A stretch of 64,000 bases of DNA, taken from Sapria himalayana (Eukaryota > Streptophyta > Magnoliopsida > Malpighiales > Rafflesiaceae). The stretch is taken from the NCBI GenBank assembly GCA_029783825.1, contig JAREIK010003007.1:1159936-1223935 (forward strand), in the 5' to 3' direction. The position numbers and the translations under genes were made by a program. Shown here piece by piece: positions 25,300-37,840 of this stretch; within the stretch, counting starts at the first letter, position 1, and each line of letters starts with the position of its first letter. A model generated the notes under the pieces. That model was not told the DNA's origin, did not search any database, and saw only the letters and a list, made by a program, of their open reading frames with translations.

Positions 25300-25630
25300 C
25301 TCTCTCTCTATCTCTCTCTCTATATATCTATCTATATTTCTATCTATCTGCTTGTCTATCTTTGTCTCTCTATATATCTATCTATCTTTCTATCTATCTA
25401 TATGTCAATATATCTGTCTATATATCAATTTATCTATCTATTTATCTATATATCTATCCACCTATCTAACTTTCTATCTATTTATCTATTTATTTATCTA
25501 TCTATCTACATATCTTTGTATCTATCAAATAATTTATCAAATTTACTATCTATATATCTATCTATTTGTCTATCTATCTATCTATAATTCTATCTATCTA
25601 TCTATTTGTTTATATATCTATAAATCTCTA

Positions 25631-27877
25631 ATAAATAAACAAATTGATAGACATTATTAATACAGAAAGATAGACAAATAAATAGACAGAATGATCGATA
25701 GATAGATAGATAAATAGAAAGATAGACATACAAATTGATAGATAGATAAATAGATAGATAGTTGAAATATAAATAGAAATATAGATAGACAGATAGATAA
25801 ACAAATAATTTGATGGAATTATAGACAAAATGATAGACCGATTGATAGACAAATAGATAAATGATGAAAACATATTGATAGTCTAATATATATATATATA
25901 TAAAGATTGATAAATAGATTGATAGATAGATAGAGAGATATACAAATAGATAAATAGACAAAAAGTTAAATAAACATATAGACAGACAGAGAGATAGATA
26001 GATAGCTAGATAGATAGCTAGATAGATAGGTAAGTAGGAAGATAAATAGACAGTCAGATAGATAAATAGATAGATACATAGACAAATTAATAGTTTGATA
26101 GATAGACAAGTAGATAGATATATTGATATATAGAGAGATTAATAGTCATATTGATAGATAGAATGATAGACTAATTGATTGATAGATTGATAGTTTGATA
26201 GATTGATAGATAGATTAATAGATATATAGATAGATAAATTTATTAACTATAAGATATATAGATTGATAAATAAATTTTTAGAAAGATAAATATTCTATTT
26301 ATATACTGATAAATAGATCGATAGGTTTATAGATAAAAAGATAGATATAAAGATAGATATATAGACATACAGATAGGTAGATAAAAAGATTGTTTGAGTG
26401 ATAGATATCATAGATTAATAGATAGATAGACATGTATAAAGATAAATATATAGATTGAAAGACAAACAGATAGATAGATAGATTGATTGATATAAAGATA
26501 GATAGATAGATAGATAGAAATAAAGAATGGTAGATAGATATATATCTGATAGATTGATAAATAGATTCATAGATAGATAGATAGACAGATTGAAAGATAG
26601 AGTGATTGACTAACTGATAAATAGATTGTTAGACATATTGATAGATAGATGGAAAGATAGATTGATCGGCAGATAGATATATAGATTGAATGATTGATTG
26701 ATAGTCTAATTTAAAGATAGATTAATATAATGTTTAATATATAGTTAGATAGAGATATTGATAGTCTGATAGATAGATAGCTAGATATATAATTACATAT
26801 ATATAGACATATTAATCAAAAAATTATTAGTCAAATAGATATATAGATAGATAGATATATAGATAAATACATACATGATAGATAGATAGATAGAATGACA
26901 AATAGAAAGATTTATAGATAGACAGATAGATTGATAAAAATATAGAAGGATAGATAGATACAAAGATAGACAAATAGGTTGGCAGATAGATAGCTAGATT
27001 GATAGATGGATAGACAGACAGATGGATGGATGGATAAATAAATAGATAGATACGTTGATTGATAGACTATAGATAGACAATTAGATAGATAATAGAAAGA
27101 TAAATAGAAAGATAAACAATTACATACATAGATAGATAACTAGACAGAAAGATAGATAGATACATAGATATACACATAGATAGACAAATATATAGACAAA
27201 TAGATGGATAGAAAGATAGACATATAGATGGATAGATAAATAGATAGACAAATAGATAGGCATATAGATAGACAAATAGATAGATAGATAAACAAATAGA
27301 TAGACTAATAGACAGATAGATATAAAGATAGATAGATAGATACATAGATAGATAGATAGATAGATAGACAAATAGATAGTCAGATAGAGAGATAGATAGA
27401 TATATAGAATTCCATATTGATTGACTAATAGATAAATAAATAGATAGATAGACAGATATAGAGATATATAGAGATAAAAATAGATAGATAGATTATAGAC
27501 ACATAGATAGAAAAGTAGATAAATAGACAAATAGATAGATAGAAAAGATAGATAAATAGACAGACTTACAGATAGACATATAGACTGATTGACATAGATA
27601 GATAGACTGACCGACTGACAGATAGACTGACAGATAGATAGACATATAGATAGACAGACAGATAGATAAATCGATAGATAGATAGATAGACAGATAGACA
27701 TATAGACAGATAAATAGATATATCGACATATAGACAAACAAATAGATTATTAGGCAGGTAAGTAGACAAATAGACATATAGACAAACAAAGAGAGATAGA
27801 CATATAGGCTTATAGTATGACAAACAAATAGAAAGACAAACATACTGATTGATAGATAGATTGATATAAAGATTGAT
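25631..27877. repeat. GATA array (inverted orientation)
   Basis: From here the plus strand is GATA/GACA/AATA rich. The same repeat continues with strands exchanged. There is no gene. It ends at CACTA element A. Confidence 0.95.
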
Positions 27878-28370
27878 CAATAACAAGAAAATGTTCATTT
27901 AGCTAGTGAAATTTAGCTAGGGATCAATACCGAGCTAAATTGGGAATGATTAGCTATGGAATAGAAAGGAATTTCTAATTTTATATTGAAATAAAAATTT
28001 ACAATGGATTAACGACAGATTAGCGATGAAATAACGACAGAAATTTCATGCAAAGAAAAATGAGGAATTTAGTGATGGATTTTGCGACGGAATTTTTCTA
28101 ACTAATTACATCCATAATATTACGACAGATTTAGTGATTGAATTTCCCTAGATAATTTCATTCGGAATATAGTGATTGATTTAGCAATGGTACTTCACTA
28201 GCTAATTTTATCCAAAAAATAGGGATGGATTTTGTGATAAAATTTCCCTAAAAAATAAAATTCAAAATATAACTACGGCTTTAGCAGATGAACTTCTCTA
28301 GCTAATTATATCCAGAATATAGCAATGGATTTAGCGATGGAATTTCTCTAGTCAATCTTTAATTATTTAA
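27878..28370 (+). repeat. 5' terminus and subterminal region of CACTA A, with a 50-bp tandem repeat
   Basis: After the terminal repeat, 28071-28357 is an indel-free tandem array: 28071, 28121, 28171, 28221, 28271 and 28321 each begin a 50-bp unit (the last partial). Typical unit: AGTGATGGATTTAGCGATGG, then AATTTCTCTAGCTAATT..ATCC..AATAT. In Spm, subterminal repeats bind the TNPA protein. Binding here is inferred. Confidence 0.88.
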
Positions 28371-31140
28371 CTTTGTATACATTTATATATGTATAACTAC
28401 TTATAATTACTTGGAGCTATGGATCAATGCAAAATAGCTTCAGAAATCAGGTATGATTTGGATGATAGCTTTCATGTATTATTTTTTTTTTCCTTATAAA
28501 ACTAATGAATGATGATAAAATATTCATAAAATTTGAAACTTGTAATAATATCACAATGTTCCTATAATAATGAGTAATATAAGCTCCAACTTGTTATCAT
28601 ACATGTACACTACAATGTAAATGTACATACATGTACATATATACTGTAGTGTATATGTATACACGTATATATGTACATATACACTACAGTGTATATGTAC
28701 ATTTACTAAGTAAATATGTACATATAAATACTTGTACATATATACTAGTATATATGTACATATACATATATACTAGTGTATAGATATATACTGCTATATA
28801 TGTATATGTACATATATATCAGTATCAATGTACATATATACTATTGTATATATGTCCATATATATTACAATATTATATATTTATGACACTAAGGTTTGCA
28901 AAATCATGACATGGAGTTTTTAGTGAAGTAGAATTTAGCATGTTTGCATTAAATCAAAATTTTGCAATGTTTGTAGTAATCTAAAACTCTTCATCTGATA
29001 TATCTACAATTAAACTATGTGTATACCTAAATATAAATATTTGTATAACTATATAAAACTCTATATAATTAAATATAACTATATTTATAATTATATATAC
29101 ATATATGTATAAATATATGTAAATCTATATATTTTTTTATAACTTTGTATATTTTTATGTATAACTACATATATTTACTTGTATGAATATATCTATATAT
29201 AACTATATGTTAATTATATATAACTATTTATAACTATATATACTATATGTATAATAAATATAAATATAAATAATTGTATCTTACTATATGTATAACTATA
29301 AAAACTTTTTATATTTAGATTAGGGATTAATCAACTATAAGAATAAAAAAGTAAAATTTATGATTAATTAAAAAATTTATTTAAATATTAAAAAAATAAG
29401 TATTTTTGTTTTAATGAAATTATGATTATGAAGTATTTGAAAATGATACATTTTTAATTCAAATAAGTTACAGGCAAATGATAGGTTGGTCTGTCGAATA
29501 TGAGTCTCTATAATTTGTTAAAATTACTTAGACATTAATTATTATTCAACTTTTTTAGAGGATATGAAGAATCTCGATGCATTGAGTTTGTAAAAATTAT
29601 ATAATTTTTTTTTGTGATATCTAAATTATCTTGTGATTTACTGATCTTTACTGTGTTTAGTGTATATTAAATTCTATCGTATTTATGATTGTGAATATTA
29701 TTTTAGATAGTAAAATCAAATTACATTTAATATTATTGAAAATTTGTTATGATAGAAAGATTAAGATAATACCAAGATGAGTCTTCATGATCAAATTCCT
29801 ACATTACAACAAAATACATATGATGATGTATATGATGAATTATAATGTTGTATCGATCATAACAATTAGATTGAAAATGATCTTATAATTTTTATCATTT
29901 TATTACTTTATGATTTGTAATATTTTTTATGTTTTAGTTTTATTTTGAAAGATTATGTTACCATATTTTATTTTATAAATTTTAATTATAATTTAAAATT
30001 AAAGAATTTTTTAATGTTATTAAATTTTTTTTAATCATAATTTTAAATTTTCTATTTACTAGGCATGTATGTATATATTTTGTATTTACATCATGTATAT
30101 ATCTATCTATAGAATAATTTTTATCTATATACATTGTGTATATGTATATATTCGATATAAGTGTATATACACATTGTATGTACATTCTATATACATTATG
30201 TATGTATTTTGTATATTGTAATACACAATAATTATATTATGTTTATATATAGATACACATAACAATTAACACATCTATGTTATGTATGATATATTGATAT
30301 AATGCTGCCATCATGCTCAGCACTTGCCACCTATACACACTGTCCAGGGAATATAGCCCATAGGAGTCCAGGGTCCAAGGCATGGGCCCTTGTTAGGTAG
30401 ACTAGGTGCCAAGGCCAAGCACTGACAACATCATGCCTGGCTCTCCTGGTCATGACCCAGGCTATTTTGGGTTGGGCACATGCCGGGCCAGGTAATAACC
30501 ATTCTCATCACAATTGTTGGCAAAGATTTTCATGAGAACTATCTAGAGTATCTTAATTTATTTTTTCTTTAAAGTTTGAGGTGATGATATATATAATATT
30601 CATTATATTTATTGCCCTATTTTAATTTATGTAATTTTTATTTCATTTGCATCTAGCCTAGGTAGTGTAGTGCTTATATTGATGGAATGCTCCAAACACT
30701 TTTACTTTTGTTCTTTAAAAATACATCAGGTGTCTTGGGGCAGTCTCCAACATGTTAGCTGAAATGATGGTGGTGGTGGCAGTGTTATCACTTTTATTTC
30801 CCCCGCTTTGATATCTTGTTCAATAATATATATACATGTGTTTAGGTGCCTCATTCCTTATGCAACCAAACCTGTAAAAGAGACCAAGTACAATGTCACA
30901 GAGTAGAAGAAATACATAATGAAAATTTATCGTAGAGAACATGTTAGATTTATAAGATATAAAACATGTTGTGATTGAATTAGCATCAAGATCATTGGAG
31001 ATTGTATTATTTTGTTTGGCACGTGTTGTTTTTTTATTTTGTTTTGAAAGATAAAAATTCTGTTTGTCTGGGCATGTACTATTCTGATTTTCATAGGACA
31101 ACTTTTTTTATTTTCTATTTGTCAATTAGTTTTCGTAAAG
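28371..31140. other. Interior of CACTA A: AT-rich non-coding sequence
   Basis: No coding sequence is supported. 28600-28870 holds palindromic TATATGTACATATA units. 28990-29310 holds TATAACTATATA units related to the arrays of B and C. 29330-30290 is AT-rich without visible structure. 30300-30500 is a sharply GC-richer patch (CCAGGGTCCAAGGCATGGGC, GACCCAGGCTATTTTGGGTT). 30510-31140 is unassigned. Confidence 0.7.
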
Positions 31141-31419
31141 TTTGAAGCATGTGCAATTTGTTAATGATAATAGGTTTCTACTTACCATGCATAGTTGTAT
31201 GGTCTGGCAGTGCAATACATGGCCTCATGTGCTAGCTCTTGTAGTATGCTAATATATCTTTTCAGAGTCATGTGGCGGATGACTTGCAATGTATATGTAC
31301 ATATACCGAGTATATAAGTATGCGTATACTTGGTATATACATACATATATACTAAGTATGTACATAAGTGGGTGCATATATTTATTTGTAGACATGGATG
31401 CATTGTCATACATATACAC

Positions 31420-31461
<42 letters not shown>

Positions 31462-32010
31462 TTGAATAGATAATTGCTCGGGCTGGTCTGGTCATCATCG
31501 TGCATTGCTTACATATGCAGGTCATAAAAGTCATGAATATTAGACCTTTCCTAAAGTTGTGGCATGAAGATATTGTTTATCCAAGCCAGCCAGGTAGATA
31601 GAGATTGGTCTTAAATCTCTTAGTAATTGTGTAGATTTGCAATTATCACATGGTAGAAAGCATATGTATGAGGAAATAAGTTTTCTTGCTGTAGGTTCCG
31701 CAATGATTATATAATTATAATTGTATTAGGTCATAGGATGATGATGATGATGACGATGATGATGCTCATGTAGTGTTGTGTAATTTTAATACATCTCACA
31801 AAATAGTATTCAATCAGGAGGAAAAATATATCATTACCTGATTTTTATAGGCCGTTAGTGCCAAGAGGAATATTGGGTCCTATTTAGGGAAAAGCTGCTC
31901 GCCACCTCATCAAAAATTCATTCAATCTCAAAATGAGTGGTTGGCAGAAAAGTTCATCAGTTGAGCATCATCGCCCACCCAACTTTTATTATCAGTGGAA
32001 GCAGCAGCGG
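31141..32010 (+). other. CACTA A non-coding block shared (inverted) with element B
   Basis: Matches the reverse complement of about 38900-39480: for example GAGCATCATCGCCCACCCAA, AAAGCTGCTCGCCACCTCAT and the region around CAGCCAGGTAGATAGAGA. It includes (CA)17 at 31425-31458, where B has a (TG)11 run at 39423-39444. No coding sequence is seen. Element C lacks this block. Confidence 0.85.
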
Positions 32011-32256
32011 CGGCATCAGTAGGAGCAGCAGTGACAGCAGCAGTGGCAACAACATCTGCAGCGGCTACAGTGGCAGCAACAGCTGCTACTGAGGCTACAA
32101 CGGCAGCAATAGTAGCAACAATGATAGCAGTGGCAACAGCAATAGAAGTGGCAGCAGCAATAGCAGTAGTAGTAGCAATAGCAGGAGTGGCAGCAACAAC
32201 AATAGCATGAGTAGTAGTAGCAGTGATGGTGGCGGCGGCGGCAGCAGCAACAAATG
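31995..32256. repeat. Imperfect GCA/GCAA-type trinucleotide expansion
   Basis: About 85 triplets of GCA, GTA, GCG and ACA kind (GCAGCAGCGGCGGCATCAGT and so on). The orthologous site in element B (about 38870-38905, inverted) has only about 7 such triplets between the same flanks. All three plus frames and some minus frames are open, giving poly-Ala, poly-Leu or poly-Cys translations. These are artefacts, not a gene. Confidence 0.9.
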
Positions 32257-32270
32257 TTGTATATATGTAC

Positions 32271-32840
32271 ATAAACGTACATATATTAATACAATTTTTG
32301 TACATATAATACTGTGGTAATATATGTACATATACACTACAGTGTATATGTACATATATACCACAGTATTATATATTTATCAAAATATAACTTTTTTTTA
32401 TTTGTTTTTTATTATATTTAATGGTTTAAATTTCATGCAGATATGGTACCGCATTGTTCCTCATACGAAGCTTGTATAAGTGAAGGGATTTTCACTAGAT
32501 ATGATGAACCATGACTCGGACAACTTTGTCACAGCAGAAAGATGGTTATCGGAGGAGCAGAGAAAAAGAAAGCAACGTTAATGCATAGATAGATTATATT
32601 TTATACATTGTCTGTAGATACATCGATGAATAAAATGAAATACAATTTTGTTATGTTTTTATTTGTATTATGTAAATTATTGAATCAAAATAATTAATTA
32701 AATGATTTTATTTTTTATTAATTATAAAGTATTGTTTATAGTTTCAATTTTAATTCAATTTAATATAAAAATATTAAATTATTTAATTAAATATTTTGGA
32801 AAATAAAAAAATTTTCTAAAAATGGTTTCATACTAAAAAT
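32271..32840. other. CACTA A 3' interior shared with B and C
   Basis: Palindromic TATATGTACATATATAC units to 32375. Then comes a 200-base block (TCATACGAAGCTTGTATAAG, CTTTGTCACAGCAGAAAGAT) that is also at 57,590-57,790 in C and, inverted and with an internal deletion, at about 38,050-38,110 in B. The rest is AT-rich. No gene. Confidence 0.85.
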
Positions 32841-33340
32841 AGCTAGGGAATTTTCTCTTGCTAATTTAGCTAGGGAATTTTCCCTTGCTTATTTAGCTAG
32901 GGAATTTTCCCTTGTTAATTTAGCTAATGAACTTATTATATTAGATAGTGATATTTCTGTCACTAAAACTATAGATAGAGACTATTTCCCTCACTGATTT
33001 TTAGTGATGAGCACTTTAGATTAGGAAATCTTCCGTCGTTAATCCATCGTAAAATAAGTTTAGCGACGGAAAACCCGCATTTAGCAAGGGAATTATACCT
33101 TGCTAATCTAGCTAGGGAAGTTCCATTAATAATTTAGCAAGGGAAATTAATATTTTAGCTATGGAATTTCAGTCGGTAAAATTTTAGCTAGGGACTCTTT
33201 CCCTCACTAATTTTTCTCTACAAATACTTTAGATTGGGAAAGCTTCTATCATTAATTCGTCATTATATCATGTTTTGCAATAGAAAACCCCCATTTAGCT
33301 AGGAAATTTTCCTTTGCTATTTGGGATTTTTTTTGTAGTG
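32841..33340 (+). repeat. 3' subterminal region and terminus of CACTA A
   Basis: Starts with three 27-bp tandem units (32841-32921; AGCTAGGGAATTTTCCCTTG core), followed by scattered TTAGC and CGACGGAAAA motifs, and ends in TTTTGTAGTG at 33340. The inverted counterpart begins element B at 37625. Confidence 0.88.
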
Positions 33341-34915
33341 GATTAACCAATTGATAAATAGATTGATTGATTTATAATTAGATAGATATATAGATAGATA
33401 GATAGATAGATACAAAAATAGATAGATCGACATATAGATAAATAGATAGATAGACAAACAATTAGATAGATAGATAGATAGATAAATATACAGATAGATT
33501 ATTAAATAGTGACATATATAGATAGATCGTAGATTTGATAGACAAATAGATAGACAAATAAATAGACAGATAGATTGATTGATATATGCATAGATAAATA
33601 GATAGATAGATAGATAGATAGACATAAAGATAAACACATAGATATACATATAGATAGATAGAAAGATAGATAGACATATAGACAGATAGGTTTATATATA
33701 GAGAGATAGATAGATAAATAGATAGTTAGATAGATAGATAGACAAATAGAAAGATAGATTGATAGACATATAAATATTTAGAAAGATAAATAGATATACA
33801 AATAGATAAAAAGATATATAAATAGAAAGATATGCATATAGATAAATAGATAGATAGATAAATAGATAGACAAAAAGGTAGATTGAAAGATGGACATACA
33901 GACTGACTAACTAACAGTTTAATACATAGAGAGATAGATAGACAGATAGATAAATAGACAGATTGATAGAAAGATTGATAGAAATATTGATAGACAAATT
34001 GATAGATTGATTGATAAACATATTGATATATATATATATATAGATGATTTATAAATAGATAGATACATAGATATAAAGACAGATAGACAGACAGATAGAT
34101 AGATAGATATATCAATTGATTATTAGACGGACAGATAGATTGATAGACAGACAGACAAATCGTTAGACAATTAGATAGATAAAAATATAGATTTTAGAGA
34201 GAGAAAAATAGACAACCAGATAGATACATATATAGATTGATAGACATATAGATAGATAGATAGATAGACATATATATAGACACATAGATATACTGATTAT
34301 TACACACTTAGATAGACAGATATATAGACATATAGAAAAGCTGGTAGATAAACAGATAGATAGATTGATAAATAAATACAAAGTAAGATATATAGATAGA
34401 AAGATAGATAGACAAAAAGATAGATTGATAGATTGATATATAGATAGATAAACAGATAGATAGATAGATAGATAGACATATACACTAATAGATAGAAAGA
34501 TACATTGACATATAGATAGATAGATTGATTGATTAATTAATTGACACATAGATAGATAAAAAGATAGATAGACATACAAATAGATAGATAAATAGATAGA
34601 TAGATAGATAGATAGATAAACATATTGATTGATTGATTGATTGAAAGATAGATAGAAAGATATACAATAAGATATAGAGATAGATAGACATATAGATAGA
34701 CAAATAGATAGAGAAAAAAATAGACAAATTGATAGACAAATAGATAGATAGATAGATAAACATATAGATACATAGATATATAGATAAATAGATATATAGA
34801 GACATAAATAGATAGATCGATATATAGATATGCAGACAGACAAACAAACAAACAAATAGTCAAGAAGATTGATAGACAGACGGATTGACTGATAGACAAG
34901 CAAATAGATAGATAC

Positions 34916-34947
<32 letters not shown>

Positions 34948-36677
34948 ATAGATATATTTATACAAAGATTGATAGATAGATTAATAGATAGATTGAAAGA
35001 TAGATTGATAGACATATTGATAGAAAGATTGACCAACATATAGATAGATTGATATATAGATTAATAGACATATAGTTAAATACATAGATATATAGATAGA
35101 GAGATAGATAGACTGAAAGATTATTAGATAGATAGATAGATAAATAGATAGGCAGATTGATAGATTGAAATATAGATAGATAGGTAGATATAAAGATAGA
35201 CAGAAAGAGAGACAGTAGAAAGATAGATAAATAAATAGATAGATTGTTAGTTAGTTAGTTATATTGACAGATAGATAGATAGATAGATAGCCATAAAGAT
35301 ATATGGATAGATAGACAAATAGATAAATAGATAGGTAGATAAATCGATAGAAAATAGACATATATATATTGACTTATAAAAAGATTCAGATATAGGCAGA
35401 TAGAAAGACAGATAGACATATATACAAATTAACACACAAAGAGAGAGATCGAGAACTAGATCATTAGATAGACAGATAGATAGATAGCTTTGTAGCCAAT
35501 CTTTTAGGAAGTCAGGCAGAGAGATAATCAGGTAGGCAAGTAGATAGTGAGACACACATACATACAAATAAAAAGACAAATAAAGAGACATACAAGCAAA
35601 CAAACAAACAAAGAGACATACAAATAGACATACAAATAGATAAACAAACAGACATATAGATGTATAGATATATAGATAGTTTGATACACAGATTGACATA
35701 CAAATAGATTAATTGATTGATAAACAAATAGATAGATAGATAGATAACCAAATAGATATTAAGATATATAGACAGATAGATAGATACATAGACAAATTGA
35801 TAGATAGAATCATAGATAGATTTATAAATAGATTGATAGATTATTATACTGATTGATAGACATATTGATAAATAGATAGATAGAGATACAAATAGATAGT
35901 TAGAAACATAGATAGATAGATAGATAGAGATACAAATAGATAATTAGAAAGATAGATAGATTATTAGACAGATGCATAGATATTTTGATACATAAATATA
36001 TAGATAGATAGTCAGATAGATAGACAGAAAGATCAATAGACAAATAGATAGATAAATAGATAGATACACAAATATATAGACACATATAGCCATCTATATA
36101 GACATATAGATAAACACATAGATAGACATATAGATAAACATATAGATAGACATATAGATAGAAAAATAGATAGATAGAAAGATAGACAGACAGACATATA
36201 GATAGATAGATATATAGACCTATTAATAGGCAAATAGATATACTGATAGATAGATATATATACAAATAAATAGTTATAGATAGACAGAAATAAATAAATA
36301 AAGATAGATAGATATATAAATAGATAGATAGACAAACAAAAAGATAGATATATAGATAAATAAATAGATAGATAGACATATACACAAATAGATAGATCGG
36401 AACACTGACAGACATATAGATTGACTTTTACATAGATAGATAAATAGATAAATAGCTAGTCAGATAGAATGGTAGAAAGTAAAATAGATAGGCAGATATA
36501 TAGATTGATTAATAGAAAGATTGATAGACAGATTAATAGAAATGTTGATAGGCAGATATTTCTATAGATAGATAGATTGATTTATAATTAGATAAAAATA
36601 TACATAGATATATAGATAGATATATATACATATAGAAAGTTAGATAGACAACTAGATAGATAGATAGATAGGTAGGT

Positions 36678-36709
<32 letters not shown>

Positions 36710-37624
36710 TAGCTAGATAGATAGATAGATAGATAAAAAGATAAAAGAATAGATAGATAGATAGATAGACAAATAGATAGACAGATAGACAGACAAATAG
36801 ATATATAGATAGATAGACAGACTGACAGACTGACAGACTGACAGATAGATAGATAGGTAGATAGATACAGAGATACCTAGATAGATAGAAAGATATATTG
36901 ATAGATAGATAGTCTGACAAATAGAAAGATAGATAAATATATCGACAGAGATAGATAAATATATAGATATATTGATAGTTAAATAGATAGTCATATAGAA
37001 AGAAAGAAAGATAGATAGATAAATAAATAAATAAATCAATATATTGATAGATAAATAGATAGGCAAATAGATAGATCGACAAATAGACAGATAGATAAAT
37101 AGACTGGTAGGTAGGCAAGTAGTAAGGCAAGCAATCAAGCAGGCAGATAATCAGTCATGCAAAGTAGATAGATAGGCAGGTATAAAGCCAAACAATAAGA
37201 CAAATAGACAAACAATTGAACAAACAAACAAAGTGATAGACAAACAGTCAAACAAATTGAAAAACACATAGACAAATTGACATATATATAGATAGTTTGA
37301 TAGACTTTATGATAGACAGATAGATAGACAGATTGATAAACAAATAGATAGATAGATAAATAGACAGATTAATAGACAAATAGATAGACAGATAGATAAA
37401 TATATAAATAGACAGACATATAGATATATAGATAGATTTTTAGATAGATACATAGATGGATATATAGATTGATAGATTGATAGATTGATAAATAGATAGA
37501 GGGATAGACTGATAGATAAATAGATAGATAGAAAGATCGACAAACAAATTGAAAGAAATAAAGAAAGAAAGATATATATATATAGACAAATACAAAGAAA
37601 TATAGATAGACAATTAGATAGATA
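33341..37624. repeat. GATA array between CACTA A and B
   Basis: 4.3 kb of diverged GATA/GACA/AATA repeat in the same orientation as 25631-27877. There is no gene. Poly-IYLS frames on the minus strand are repeat translations. 37130-37260 is richer in GGCA/AACA units. Confidence 0.95.
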
Positions 37625-37840
37625 CACTACAAGAAAAATCCCAAAAAACTATGAAAAATTCCCTAGCTAAATAGGGGGTTTCCATCGCTAAATAGGATAT
37701 AATGATGAATTAGCAACGAAAGCCTTCCCAAATATAAAGTGTCTGTCACTATAAATTAATGAGGAAAAATGTCCCCTGCTAAAATAATGATTACCCTAGC
37801 TAAATTAGCAAGGGAGAAATCCTAGCAATTTTCATTCCAA
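37625..37840 (-). repeat. 3' terminus and subterminal repeats of CACTA B
   Basis: CACTACAAGAAAAATCCC, followed by TTCCCTAGCTAAAT, CCATCGCTAAAT, ATTAGCAACG and CTAAATTAGCAAGGGAGAA motifs. Homologous to the inverted 32,900-33,340 of element A but shorter. Confidence 0.9.

Larger units (their letters stand above)
21867..25630. repeat. TATC tetranucleotide array, plus-strand TATC orientation, up to the orientation switch
   Basis: Continuation of the array. There is no gene. It ends at about 25630, where plus-strand TATC gives way to plus-strand GATA. Confidence 0.95.
27878..33340 (+). mobile_element. CACTA (En/Spm) transposon A, deletion derivative without transposase
   Basis: The 5' end is CAATAACAAGAAAATG, a decayed CACTACAAGAAAATG. 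The 3' end is TTTTTTTTGTAGTG. Three flanking bases match (GAT at 27875-27877 and 33341-33343), as expected for a CACTA duplication, though GAT is common in the array. Both ends are rich in TTAGC/CTAGCTAA subterminal motifs. Internally there are AT arrays and non-coding sequence that matches, inverted, the 3' half of element B (38.9-39.5 kb) and the 3' part of C (57.5-57.8 kb). No transposase remains, so it is a non-autonomous member of the B/C family. Confidence 0.85.

Noticed and set aside
31928..32364. Poly-Ala, poly-Leu and poly-Cys frames on both strands
   Set aside because: Translations of an imperfect trinucleotide expansion in a non-coding part of a CACTA element. The homologous site in element B has almost none of it.
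25602..37627. Similar IYLS frames on the minus strand (also 60593-63969, up to 277 codons)
   Set aside because: Same cause after the array changes orientation. They look like membrane proteins only because the repeat encodes hydrophobic residues.
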